DNA from: Candidatus Aminicenantota bacterium
GTDB taxonomy: Bacteria; Acidobacteriota; Aminicenantia; Aminicenantales; Aminicenantaceae
Reading direction: 5' to 3'
Assembly: GCA_016783445.1 (NCBI GenBank)
Contig: JADHWO010000021.1
Location: 1 to 35,906 of the forward strand
Length of the DNA stretch: 35,906 nucleotides
Shown: piece by piece, positions 1 to 8,613 of the stretch
Position numbering within the stretch: the first letter of the stretch is position 1
How the letters are laid out: the number at the start of each line of letters is the position of its first letter
Position numbers and translations under genes: made by a program
Notes under the pieces: model-generated
What the model was told of the DNA's origin: nothing
Seen by the model: the letters and a program-made list of their open reading frames with translations, nothing else
Databases searched by the model: none

Positions 1-5
1 AAGTT

Positions 6-87
6 GTCATTCCTGCGGAAGCAGGAATCCAGAAGAATAAAAAAAATATTTTATAATAGGCTGGATTCCTGCTTCCGCAGGAATGAC
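6..87. repeat. Perfect 27-bp inverted repeat (REP/MITE-like), arms 6-32 and 61-87; each arm contains its own ATTCCTGC-GGAA-GCAGGAAT palindrome
   Basis: GTCATTCCTGCGGAAGCAGGAATCCAG vs CTGGATTCCTGCTTCCGCAGGAATGAC, separated by an AT-rich 28-bp spacer. Confidence 0.9.
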
Positions 88-174
88 GAAAGGATAGGAA
101 AGACTTTTCATCAACTAAATGGGAGAAGAGCCAAAAATAATAATTGATTATAATTTTAAAAAGGAGAAAAACTC

Positions 175-396
175 ATGAAAGAGGAAGTTAAAAAAGCCCT
201 GGAAGAGATTAAACCGCACCTAAAAGCCGACGGAGGAGATGTAGAACTTGTTGATGTTACAGAGGATGGGGTGGTGACGGTCAAGCTGTTGGGAGCCTGC
301 GAGGGATGCCCAATGAGGGAAATGACTTTAACCCAGGGTATAACGCGTTTTATAAAAAAGAAGGTCCCTCAGGTGAAAGAAGTAAAAGCCGCTTAA
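175..396 (+). CDS. NifU-like C-terminal domain Fe-S cluster protein
   Basis: 73 aa, GACEGCPMREMTL motif (CxxC) and HLKADGGDVELV typical of NifU_C domain; A-rich/AAGGAG region upstream. Confidence 0.9.
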   Translation: MKEEVKKALEEIKPHLKADGGDVELVDVTEDGVVTVKLLGACEGCPMREMTLTQGITRFIKKKVPQVKEVKAA

Positions 397-510
397 ATCA
401 GCCTTTAAAGTAAACCGCGCAATAAGACTAAAGGAGACAAAAGGGAGATAATTTGTTTGACAAAAAAATTGAAAATTAGTAAACAAAGTAGAAATAAGAA
501 GGAGACTTTT

Positions 511-1869
511 ATGAAAAGAGGAAGAGTGGTTTTTTCTGCTGTTATATTACTCTGTTTTTTGAGCTCTATGGCTCTGGCTAACGGTTTGAATTTGAACAGC
601 ATTGGAACAAGAGCCCTGGCCATGGGAGGAGCTTTTGTCGGGCTGGCAGATGACTTCAGTGCCATTTACTGGAATCCAGCAGGAATTGCTCATTTTAAGC
701 AAAAGCATTTTGGATTTTATGCAACAGATATTATTCCTTCCAGCACTTACAAATTGGAGCCGGGTATTCCCGGAATTGGAACTTTTCGCCTGGTTAAGGC
801 CGATACCGTGAGCAAGCATTACCTTTCGGGGCTGGCTGCCTATTATTTTCCTGTAAGCGAGAAAGTGGTAGCAGGAATAGGTGTTTATGTTCCCTCCGGC
901 CTCGGGGCCAGCTGGGATGGAACGGATTTTGCTGCGATAGCCAATAATAATCCATCTCTTGATTGGAGGAGCAAGATTGGACTGATCACGATTTCTCCGG
1001 CACTTGCTTTTAAAATAAATGATAATATTTTTGTGGGAGCAACCCTGAACATAAACTATGGAAAGTTTGACATTGCCATGCATGGTGGCGCTACAGATGC
1101 CCCTCTTCCTGTTGTTGACCTCGGTCAATATGAGGAAAGCATGACCGGATGGGGTTACGGAGCAACACTTGGAGTCCTGGTTAAACCCACGGATAAGTTG
1201 AGTATAGGAGCGACTTTCCGGACCGCCAGCACTGTAAAATTTGAGGGAGATGCCTCACTTACAGGCATGTCTGATCTGGGTTTAGCGCTTGGAACGAGCT
1301 TAAATCAGACTTCAAACCTAAATAGAGAAGTCACCTGGCCCATGTGGTTTGCCGCCGGGGTCTCATTTAAGCCCATAGAAGAATTGACCTTAACAGGGGA
1401 CGTGCAGTGGACCCAGTGGTCAGTAATTGACACTCTGGAGACAAATTATTTGGATCCCGACTGGAAAAATATGATGGGGGCAAGCGGTGATGATAAAAGG
1501 CCGATGAATTGGGAGGATGCCCTTCAAATCAGGTTCGGGGCAGAATACAGGATAAAAAATTTCGCTTTTCGAGGCGGATATTATATAGATCCTTCTCCTG
1601 CTCCTGCGCAAACCATGAATGTTCTCCTCCCCAATTATGATTTTAATGTAATTACAGTCGGATTTGGGTACGCTCTCGACGGCATTCAATTCGATTTTGG
1701 CCTTGAGTACCTGATGGGGAAAGAGAGGAGTGTTCCTTTTACTGTAGTTACCATAGCTACTCCCCCAAACTTTGAAATTCAAATGCCTTCTGGTTATGAA
1801 ACAGCCATGCCGGGAACTTACACCATGAAGATAATCGTTCCCACTTTATCCGTAAGCTATAGATTCTAG
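511..1869 (+). CDS. OmpP1/FadL/TodX-family outer membrane transport protein
   Basis: Signal peptide, NxxGTRALAMGGAFVGLADDFSAIYWNPAG N-terminus, C-terminal aromatic (SYRF); start at 511 chosen over 457 because of AAGGAG 5' of ATG. Confidence 0.88.
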   Translation: MKRGRVVFSAVILLCFLSSMALANGLNLNSIGTRALAMGGAFVGLADDFSAIYWNPAGIAHFKQKHFGFYATDIIPSSTYKLEPGIPGIGTFRLVKADTVSKHYLSGLAAYYFPVSEKVVAGIGVYVPSGLGASWDGTDFAAIANNNPSLDWRSKIGLITISPALAFKINDNIFVGATLNINYGKFDIAMHGGATDAPLPVVDLGQYEESMTGWGYGATLGVLVKPTDKLSIGATFRTASTVKFEGDASLTGMSDLGLALGTSLNQTSNLNREVTWPMWFAAGVSFKPIEELTLTGDVQWTQWSVIDTLETNYLDPDWKNMMGASGDDKRPMNWEDALQIRFGAEYRIKNFAFRGGYYIDPSPAPAQTMNVLLPNYDFNVITVGFGYALDGIQFDFGLEYLMGKERSVPFTVVTIATPPNFEIQMPSGYETAMPGTYTMKIIVPTLSVSYRF

Positions 1870-1953
1870 TAAGGGAGTCAGGGAAGCAATAAAAGCGGTT
1901 ATTAAGCCCGGATAGGGTAAAATTCCCGGATTTTGATAAAGAGGAAAATAAAC

Positions 1954-2820
1954 ATGAAAATTCGAAAAGCCGTAATCCCAGCGGCAGGTTTTGGCACGCG
2001 GTTTCTTCCTGCCACAAAAGCCCAGCCCAAGGAGATGCTGTCCGTTGTTGATAAGCCGCTCATCCAGTATTCCGTTGAGGAAGCTGTTCAGTCAGGTATT
2101 GAAAGTATTGCTGTTATAACAAGCCGGGGAAAGGCATTAATGGAAGACCATTTTGACGGAAGCCCTGAGCTAGAGCAGTTTCTGGAAGGAAAGGGGAAGC
2201 TTGATTTTCTTGAAGAGGTAAGGAGGATATCGAATCTTGCGGAGTTCTGCTTTATCCGCCAGAAAAAGGCCCTTGGATTAGGTCATGCTATCCTTATGGG
2301 TGAAGATTATGTGGGCCAGGAGCCATTTGCCGCCCTTCTACCTGATGATATATTCGACTGTTCCCCTCCATGTTTAAAGCAGCTTATTGATGTTTACACT
2401 GAATTTAAGGGAACGGTTATTGTCCTTGGCCGTGTCAATGAGGAAGGGACAAAAAAGTACGGAATCGTCAAACCCAAGCAGATTTCAGAGAAAGTGTTTC
2501 AGATTGAAGATATGGCAGAAAAGCCGGGTCCTGAGAAAGCTTTTTCGGACATGGGGATTTTTGGAAGATATGTTTTTCATCCTGATATATTCGCAGCTAT
2601 CAAAAGAACAGCTCCAGACCAAAAAGGCGAAATCCAGATCACTGATGCTATCAAGCTCCTCCTTGAAACACAGCCTGTCTACGGGTATCTCTTTGAGGGG
2701 AAGCGTTATGATTGTGGGGATAAGCTGGGTTTTATTGAAGCTACTGTAGAGCTTGCCTTAAAGCGCCCTGAATTCAGCCAGGCTCTTCAAGAATTTCTCA
2801 AATCCCTCTCAATAAAATAA
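1954..2820 (+). CDS. galU: UTP--glucose-1-phosphate uridylyltransferase
   Basis: KAVIPAAGFGTRFLPATKAQPKEMLSVVDKPLIQY; start at ATG 1954 with AGAGGA upstream. Confidence 0.95.
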   Translation: MKIRKAVIPAAGFGTRFLPATKAQPKEMLSVVDKPLIQYSVEEAVQSGIESIAVITSRGKALMEDHFDGSPELEQFLEGKGKLDFLEEVRRISNLAEFCFIRQKKALGLGHAILMGEDYVGQEPFAALLPDDIFDCSPPCLKQLIDVYTEFKGTVIVLGRVNEEGTKKYGIVKPKQISEKVFQIEDMAEKPGPEKAFSDMGIFGRYVFHPDIFAAIKRTAPDQKGEIQITDAIKLLLETQPVYGYLFEGKRYDCGDKLGFIEATVELALKRPEFSQALQEFLKSLSIK

Positions 2821-3055
2821 TGGGGACAAGTGTACTAGCTCAATAATTCGGTAACACTTTTATAATGTCATTGCGAGAAGCGCAGCGACGTGGCAATCTC
2901 ATATAGTGAAATGAAGTCGTAATATAAATAAGAATAGCATCTTATCTTATGAGATTGCCACGCTCCCTTCGGTCGCTCGCAATGACTTTTATATCTTCTA
3001 TATCATTACAGAAAGTGTTACCTAATTACTGAGCATAAACAACAGGTCCCATTAT
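2817..3055. repeat. Nested inverted repeat: outer imperfect arms (about 2817-2860 / 3011-3055) enclosing an inner GTCATTGCGAG...CTCGCAATGAC inverted repeat (2867-2986)
   Basis: Outer ATAATGGGGACAAGTGTACTAGCTCAATAATTCGGTAACACTTT vs reverse complement of the right end ATAATGGGACCTGTTGTTTATGCTCAGTAATTAGGTAACACTTT; inner GTCATTGCGAG..GTGGCAATCTCAT vs ATGAGATTGCCAC..CTCGCAATGAC. Confidence 0.88.
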
Positions 3056-3097
3056 TCTTGATAAATTTCATCCTTTCCGAGAATTCCCTCTTTATTA

Positions 3098-3433
3098 TTA
3101 TAAAATTTTTATATGAGAATATAGCGCTCGCTTGCATTGAATGCAGTTATAATTATATGTATGAATGTATCCAGAGCTGGAGTTCATTATCCCGGTTTGA
3201 ATCTCTTTACTCCCACAGATAGGACATTTCTTTTCTTCTATAAACAAAGGTACTTTGCAGCTTGAACAAATCTTATTTAATCTTTTTAAGTCATCTCCCC
3301 TTGGAAATTCAAACATCTCTCCTTCGTTCATTTTCTTTTTGTAGAGTTCTCTAAGATCTTTAAATGGGCAAACCATCCTTTCATCCCAAAATTCACAATT
3401 TTTACATATAGCCTCCAATTGACCCTCCACCAC
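3098..3433 (-). CDS. Cys-rich zinc-ribbon-like hypothetical protein
   Basis: 111 aa with CKNC, CSSC, CPIC, CIQC pairs; GTG start assumed, downstream ATG also possible. Confidence 0.6.
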   Translation of the reverse strand: MVEGQLEAICKNCEFWDERMVCPFKDLRELYKKKMNEGEMFEFPRGDDLKRLNKICSSCKVPLFIEEKKCPICGSKEIQTGIMNSSSGYIHTYNYNCIQCKRALYSHIKIL

Positions 3434-3508
3434 CCCCTGAGATTTTCTTTTCCCCTCAAACTTCTATATAAAGAGGCTATATAACGCTAAGCGTCATATC
3501 CAACCCCG

Positions 3509-3532
3509 GGAAGCCGGAATCCCCCGGCTTCC
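3509..3532. repeat. Perfect 9-bp stem hairpin GGAAGCCGG-AATCCC-CCGGCTTCC
   Basis: Direct reading; lies between two minus-strand genes, no T-tract on the minus-strand 3' side, so a repeat/REP-like hairpin rather than a clear terminator. Confidence 0.6.
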
Positions 3533-3588
3533 GCTTGCCTCTTTTCTTTTTAATTGGGAATTTCTTTCCCTCGTCTCTATAGCAGTTC

Positions 3589-4716
3589 CTAAGCAACCAC
3601 ATGAAGTGGGATTGTTATTGTTACAGTGGTCCCCTTACCTGGGACTCCTTTAATGCTCAATTTTCCTCCTAAAAATCCGGTGCGCTCATTCATTCCCATT
3701 AGCCCATATGATTTGGGATCATTAACCTTTTCATCAGTTATGCCCTTTCCATTATCTTTGACAATCAGCTCTAACTTGTTCCTTCTCTCTGTCAGTCTTA
3801 CAATAATTTTTGTTGCCTTTACGTGTCGTTCCACATTGTTCAACGCTTCTTGAAAGATACGAAACAACGCTATAGAGCGGTCCTTCTCTAATTTAATATC
3901 TTCAGCCTCGATATCAATCTCACTTTTGATTCCTGTCCGTACTTGAAATTTGCTCATATGGTCTTCAATTACTTCACTTATTGTAAAGTGTTCTAATAGA
4001 GTTGGACTTAAACTCGCGTAAATTTCTCTCGTTGTTAGAAATGTTTTATCTAAAACCTCCTTCATTGGTTGAACAATGTCAGTTAATTCTTTTTGGTCCT
4101 TTGGAATTTTTTTCTCTAACCTATATAAATCCATCCTCAGAGCTGCCAATGCCTGTCCTATTTCATCATGAATTTCACCAGAGATAAAAGCCCGCTCCTC
4201 TTCTCTTATGGATTGTATATGTGCTGTAAGTCTCTTTAGATCTTCTCTTGATTTCGTTATTTCATCTTCCATCTGCTTGCGCTTGGTGATGTTCTCAAAA
4301 ATGCAATGTGTTTGAATAAAATTACCTTCCTCATCGTATGCGATTTTCCCATTAAACGATACAATGATGCGCGTCTCATCTTTTTTCACTAGCTCAAATT
4401 CTACTCCACGAATTTCACCTGCAGCTTTAAAACGATTAAAATCCTTTTTAAATTTATCGCGATAACCTGAACCAAGAAAATCGCCAAACCATTTTCCAAT
4501 AACCTCCCTATGGGAGTACCCGAGTTCATCAAGCCACGCTTTGTTTACCGCTATAATATAGCCATTTTTATCAAGAGCCTGATAAGGAAGAGGAGATTCT
4601 TCATAGAGGTCTTTGAAAGTTTCTTTATTTTTTAGAAGTTCCTTTTTCGCTTTTTCAACTTGGATTTCGATTTTTTCTAGTTCTTTGAAGAGTGCTGTCC
4701 TTTTCTTGTTTATCAA
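3589..4716 (-). CDS. PAS-domain sensor histidine kinase (NarX/HisKA_3 type)
   Basis: PAS (YEESPLPYQALDKNGYIIAVNKAWLDELGYS), H-box EERAFISGEIHDEIGQALAALRMDL, HATPase NVERHVKATK / DNGKGI / GLMGMNER. Confidence 0.92.
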   Translation of the reverse strand: MINKKRTALFKELEKIEIQVEKAKKELLKNKETFKDLYEESPLPYQALDKNGYIIAVNKAWLDELGYSHREVIGKWFGDFLGSGYRDKFKKDFNRFKAAGEIRGVEFELVKKDETRIIVSFNGKIAYDEEGNFIQTHCIFENITKRKQMEDEITKSREDLKRLTAHIQSIREEERAFISGEIHDEIGQALAALRMDLYRLEKKIPKDQKELTDIVQPMKEVLDKTFLTTREIYASLSPTLLEHFTISEVIEDHMSKFQVRTGIKSEIDIEAEDIKLEKDRSIALFRIFQEALNNVERHVKATKIIVRLTERRNKLELIVKDNGKGITDEKVNDPKSYGLMGMNERTGFLGGKLSIKGVPGKGTTVTITIPLHVVA

Positions 4717-4750
4717 CCTATTTCCCTTTATAGATATAACAATCTTATAA

Positions 4751-4966
4751 GACCTTGAAGCAGCTTGTCAACGTAGAACTCCATTCCCGGGAGGCAGGTC
4801 ACACAATTCAAACGGGCTAGTAGAGTTTTCATCGGAAGAGGTCTCTCTCTTAAAAGATCAGATCAACAAAAAATTCCCCTCTCCATTGACGGTTGGCCAA
4901 GCCTTTAATATTCTTGATCCGATAGAAGCCGAGGAAAGGAAGGAAAAAGAAAAGAAGAAATCTTGA
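4751..4966 (+). pseudogene. Truncated C-terminal ORF remnant with no start codon
   Basis: Open frame after TAA (4748-4750) ending ..VEFSSEEVSLLKDQINKKFPSPLTVGQAFNILDPIEAEERKEKEKKKS*; no in-frame ATG/GTG; not in the supplied ORF track. Confidence 0.4.
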
Positions 4967-4976
4967 CCAAATAGTA

Positions 4977-5126
4977 TGTCCAAAATGTGTCCATTGGATT
5001 TTTTCCAATTCTGAGCTCATTTTAGAAATTTCGTTACCCCATATCTTATTTTGAGTGTGTCCATTTTGTGTCCACTTTTTTCTGTTTTAAATTGTATGAG
5101 ATTGTAGAAGATTGTATATAATTGTA
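4977..5126. repeat. Phased short direct repeats: TGTCCA pairs (4977/4988 and 5058/5069) and 4x ATTGTA at 10-bp period (5091, 5101, 5111, 5121)
   Basis: ATTGTATGAG ATTGTAGAAG ATTGTATATA ATTGTAATAG; TGTCCAAAATGTGTCCA and TGTCCATTTTGTGTCCA. Confidence 0.75.
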
Positions 5127-5184
5127 ATAGGGGAATAAGGCTTAACTCATTATATTTCAATGTTCTCAGAGGAAAAAAAGGGTG

Positions 5185-5257
5185 TGGCGAGGGACGGAAT
5201 TGAACCGCCGACGCAGAGATTTTCAGTCTCTCGCTCTACCGACTGAGCTACCTCGCC
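5185..5257 (-). tRNA. tRNA-Phe (anticodon GAA); CCA not encoded
   Basis: Minus strand GGCGAGGTAGCTCAGTCGGTAGAGCGAGAGACTGAAAATCTCTGCGTCGGCGGTTCAATTCCGTCCCTCGCCA; acceptor GGCGAGG/CCTCGCC, anticodon stem AGAGA/TCTCT with loop CTGAAAA. Confidence 0.97.
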
Positions 5258-5547
5258 ATAGAATAGTAATTATTACTTCTTTTATATCAATAAGTTAGTT
5301 TGATCAAATATTTAATCTTCACTAAATTTGGCTTCATCGTTACTTCATGTATATGAGTTCATCTTCAGTTTTTTCCTGTTTAATATAATTTTTCCCTTTT
5401 TTTATGTCAATCTTTTTTCTTTATTTGCTCTTTTAATACTTCTTTTGCTTTCTTCATTTTCCCTTATCTCTCTCTACGATATGACAATTTGTGCATTGCG
5501 TCTTTTCTTACACTCGTGAAGCCGGAAATATTTTGTCTCTGTGTGTT

Positions 5548-6006
5548 TTAAGTGAATTGTTTAAAAATCTCTCTGTTTTTCTCCAAGATGGGAAGAAGAT
5601 TATCATCTTCTTTAGATGCATGATTTAAAAGAAGATCAAATATTTTTCTCCCTAAAAAATTTAATTGTGAACTTGTGTCTTCATCATAAGATGCAGTTTT
5701 TTTAGCAGTTATATTCATGAACTCTTCCACTATTGATGAGATTATTCCATGTTCTTTCTGTAATTCCAGTATCAATTTTACAGTTTCCGGTGTGGCGAAC
5801 TTTAACAAGCAAACAGGGAAAACATTTTTTTCTTCAAATGCAAAATGAGCAGTTACATTTTTGTTGAAAAAGTCTTCAATTGGCTTGATCTTCCTCCATG
5901 CTTCCTTATCATGAATTAAGTCCAGTATTCCTTTAAGATTTTCCACATATTCTGAAACTTCCTCATGATCATTAATTAGCTTATCCAATAGATCCTTTTG
6001 TTTCAT
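5548..6006 (-). CDS. Hemerythrin-like HHE domain protein
   Basis: INDHEEVSEYV..HFAFEEKNVFPV..EHGIISSIV..LLNHASKEDDNLLPIL. Confidence 0.82.
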   Translation of the reverse strand: MKQKDLLDKLINDHEEVSEYVENLKGILDLIHDKEAWRKIKPIEDFFNKNVTAHFAFEEKNVFPVCLLKFATPETVKLILELQKEHGIISSIVEEFMNITAKKTASYDEDTSSQLNFLGRKIFDLLLNHASKEDDNLLPILEKNREIFKQFT

Positions 6007-6323
6007 AATAACCTCCCTTCTACGTTTTCTAAATATCGTCTAATAGGGAAATAATTGTATCCTCTTTTTTTGATTTATTGATTTTTAGCTTTTTTCAATT
6101 ATTTGAATATGTCTTTGTGCTTGTTTGAATGCGAAATTTCCACCTTCAGCTATTTGAAGTTTACCTTTTTAGTTGTTCTTAAGTATAATTTCACTCAAAA
6201 ATAAAGTCAATTATTAAGTTAATTTTTCATCTTGCTTTTGAATAAGACAGGGAGAATTTTCTTTCTTTAGATGCTTTATTCTGATAGAATAAACTCCAAA
6301 TTTAAGGCGGTGTGGGGCGTTTA

Positions 6324-7310
6324 ATGAAAATTGCAGCTGTTCTCCCTCATGTTGAAATTTTTGGAGGAGTCAGGCGGTATCTTGAAATCGGAAATGAATT
6401 TTCAAGGAGGGGCAATTATTTTGTCCTTTTCCATCCTGATGGGAACAAGCCTGAATGGCTGCATTTTAAGGGTTTAACTCAACCTTTTTCTTCTCTGGGA
6501 AAGGAAAAATTTGATATCGGAATCTGCAGCGAATATTCAGTTCTGCCCTATTTTGAAAAATTAGAAACAAAGGCGAAGTTTTTTTATTTTCTCCTGGAAG
6601 GCCATAAACAGGAAAAAGAGGTCGCCAGGAGAAATTATTTTTTTCTTGGAAATTCTGAGGGAATTTGCCGCCGGATAGAGAAAAAGTACAAAGTTCCCTG
6701 CCTCAGGGCTCCCGGAGGAGTTAATCCTGAATTCTTTTACCCGGTAAAAAGAGAAAATGGAAAAGAAGAGCTCAGAATACTGTGTTATGGCCGCATTTTC
6801 AGGAAAAGAAAAGGTGTTCAGTATGTCATCCGTGCTGTTGAAGGGCTTTATCGGAAATTTCCCCACCTAAAGCTCATTTTATTTGACAGCTTGGTGGGTG
6901 AAGACAGAAAAGATCCCCGCCCGAAAATTAAAACCCGTGTCCCTTATGAATTTCACCTGAATCTTCCCCAGAGCAAGATGGCATGGCTTTATTCGCAGGC
7001 GGATATTTTTGTGAGCGCTGAATGGCGAGCGGGATGGTCGAATACTTCAGCTGAAGCTATGGCCTGCCAGATTCCGGTTGTCTGCACCCGGAGCGGAACC
7101 CGGGATTTTGCTTTTCATGATAAGACAGCTCTTGTTGTTCCTTTTCCTCTCCCCCTGTTATTACGCCGTCAGATCAAGAGGCTCATCAAGGATGAAGAGC
7201 TCCGTCTCCGGATTGGCCGTGCTGGAAATGAAAAAATACGCATGTTTTCCTGGGCTTCCCTGGTGGATAAATTAGAGGAGATTTTTAAGCAACAGGCGAA
7301 ATTGAAATAG
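6324..7310 (+). CDS. Glycosyltransferase family 4 (group 1)
   Basis: C-terminal NTSAEAMACQIPVVCTRSGTRDFAFH; RILCYGRIFRKRKGVQYVIRAV; ATG at 6324 preferred over GTG 6312. Confidence 0.88.
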   Translation: MKIAAVLPHVEIFGGVRRYLEIGNEFSRRGNYFVLFHPDGNKPEWLHFKGLTQPFSSLGKEKFDIGICSEYSVLPYFEKLETKAKFFYFLLEGHKQEKEVARRNYFFLGNSEGICRRIEKKYKVPCLRAPGGVNPEFFYPVKRENGKEELRILCYGRIFRKRKGVQYVIRAVEGLYRKFPHLKLILFDSLVGEDRKDPRPKIKTRVPYEFHLNLPQSKMAWLYSQADIFVSAEWRAGWSNTSAEAMACQIPVVCTRSGTRDFAFHDKTALVVPFPLPLLLRRQIKRLIKDEELRLRIGRAGNEKIRMFSWASLVDKLEEIFKQQAKLK

Positions 7311-7349
7311 GAAATTCATTGTGATATTCTTTTAACGGAGGAAAACTCG

Positions 7350-7574
7350 ATGGAAGAAAAAGTGCTAAAAGAGCTTTTATTGAAAGAGAGCGAAGAATTC
7401 AGCAAAGCAAATAGCCTTCACCAGCAGTATGAAAAGAAACTCGGAAAGTTCAAAGTGAAAAGTTATCTTACCGAGGAGGAAAAGCTGGAAGAGAAGGAAC
7501 TAAAAAAAAAGAAGCTCGCTCTAAAAGACAAAATGTACTACCTTATGACTAAATACAGAAAGTCTCTTAAGTGA
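7350..7574 (+). CDS. Small coiled-coil protein, DUF465/YdcH-like
   Basis: 74 aa, LHQQYEKKL...LKKKKLALKDKMYYLM; GGAGG 5' of ATG. Confidence 0.6.
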   Translation: MEEKVLKELLLKESEEFSKANSLHQQYEKKLGKFKVKSYLTEEEKLEEKELKKKKLALKDKMYYLMTKYRKSLK

Positions 7575-7590
7575 TTCAACCACCAGAAAA

Positions 7591-8610
7591 ATGAAAGGGA
7601 TAAAAAAACCGAGAGTTGCTCTTGTAGGGACAGACTCGCTGCGCGGGAAAGAGCTTAAGAATATCTTGAGCCAGAAGAGGTTTCCACTGAAAGATATAGA
7701 GTTTTTCGATCCGGACGTGGAAGAAGAATTCAGTAAGCTGACTCAGTTCCGGGGAGAGGCCAAAGTGATTCACCATCTCGAGAAAAAATCCCTCCAGGAT
7801 ATAGATCTGGTATTTTTAGCATCGGACAGGAGTGTGAATCAAGAATTTGGGATTCTTGCCCCCAAACAAGAATTCCGGGCGATCGATTTGAGTGAAACAT
7901 TTAATGCTAAGGAGGAAATTCCTGTCATCGTAGCGGGAGTGAATGATGAGATTATTGGAAAAGATAAACCACACCTTATTGCCAATCCTCATCCTGTCAC
8001 AATTGTCCTTTCCCACCTTTTTTTTGCTGTTCTCAAAGAATTCGGGCTTTTAAAAGCCATTTCTTTTATCCTTCAGCCTGTTTCGGCGTTTGAACAGCCC
8101 GGCATCGAAGAGCTGGCTGACCAGAGTTATTCTTTGCTGTCCAGTACTTCTCTGTCTAAAAAGGTGTTCAAGGAGCAGATTGCCTTTAATTTTCTCTCCC
8201 ATACAGACCAGGGTGAGAAAGATGGTTTTTCATCTATTGAGAAACAGATCACATCAGAGATAAAACGCGTCCTCAACACGCGTGATTTTCTTCTTTCGCT
8301 ATCCATCATCCAGGCCCCTGTATTCCATTCATACTCGATTATGACTTATTTAGAATTAAAGAAAAAAACTGGTATACAGGATTTAAAGGAACTTTTCAAA
8401 AAGTTTTCCTTTTTTAAGCTTTCCTTTTCAACCCTTTCGTCTCCTGTTTCAGTGGCAGGGAAAGAGGAAATTTTTATCGGACAGATAAAAAAAGCAGAGT
8501 CGTTTCCAAACAGTTTCTGGATCTGGGCCGTAGCGGACAATTTAACTCGGGGCTCAGCTTTAAATGCGTTTGAGATTGCAAAAAAAATTGTCTCTGAGTC
8601 CCAGGTTTAA
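7591..8610 (+). CDS. Aspartate-semialdehyde-dehydrogenase-like protein lacking catalytic Cys (USG-1-like)
   Basis: ASADH-like fold signatures: PRVALVGTDSLRGKEL, DLVFLAS, AIDLSETF, VIVAGVNDE, IANPHPVTIVLSHL, QPVSAFEQPGIEELADQ, QAPVFHSYS. Confidence 0.78.
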   Translation: MKGIKKPRVALVGTDSLRGKELKNILSQKRFPLKDIEFFDPDVEEEFSKLTQFRGEAKVIHHLEKKSLQDIDLVFLASDRSVNQEFGILAPKQEFRAIDLSETFNAKEEIPVIVAGVNDEIIGKDKPHLIANPHPVTIVLSHLFFAVLKEFGLLKAISFILQPVSAFEQPGIEELADQSYSLLSSTSLSKKVFKEQIAFNFLSHTDQGEKDGFSSIEKQITSEIKRVLNTRDFLLSLSIIQAPVFHSYSIMTYLELKKKTGIQDLKELFKKFSFFKLSFSTLSSPVSVAGKEEIFIGQIKKAESFPNSFWIWAVADNLTRGSALNAFEIAKKIVSESQV

Positions 8611-8613
8611 ATA

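Noticed and set aside
547-1128. 193-aa minus-strand ORF inside the FadL-like gene
   Set aside because: Antisense shadow of a well-supported outer membrane protein CDS; no recognisable family or signal.
3589-4716. Two-component pair for the PAS histidine kinase
   Set aside because: No response-regulator ORF is adjacent; the kinase appears orphan here, which is common and not itself notable.
5328-5519. 63-aa hydrophobic ORF between tRNA-Phe and hemerythrin gene
   Set aside because: T-rich sequence gives Phe/Leu-rich translation in any frame; TTG start and no ribosome site.
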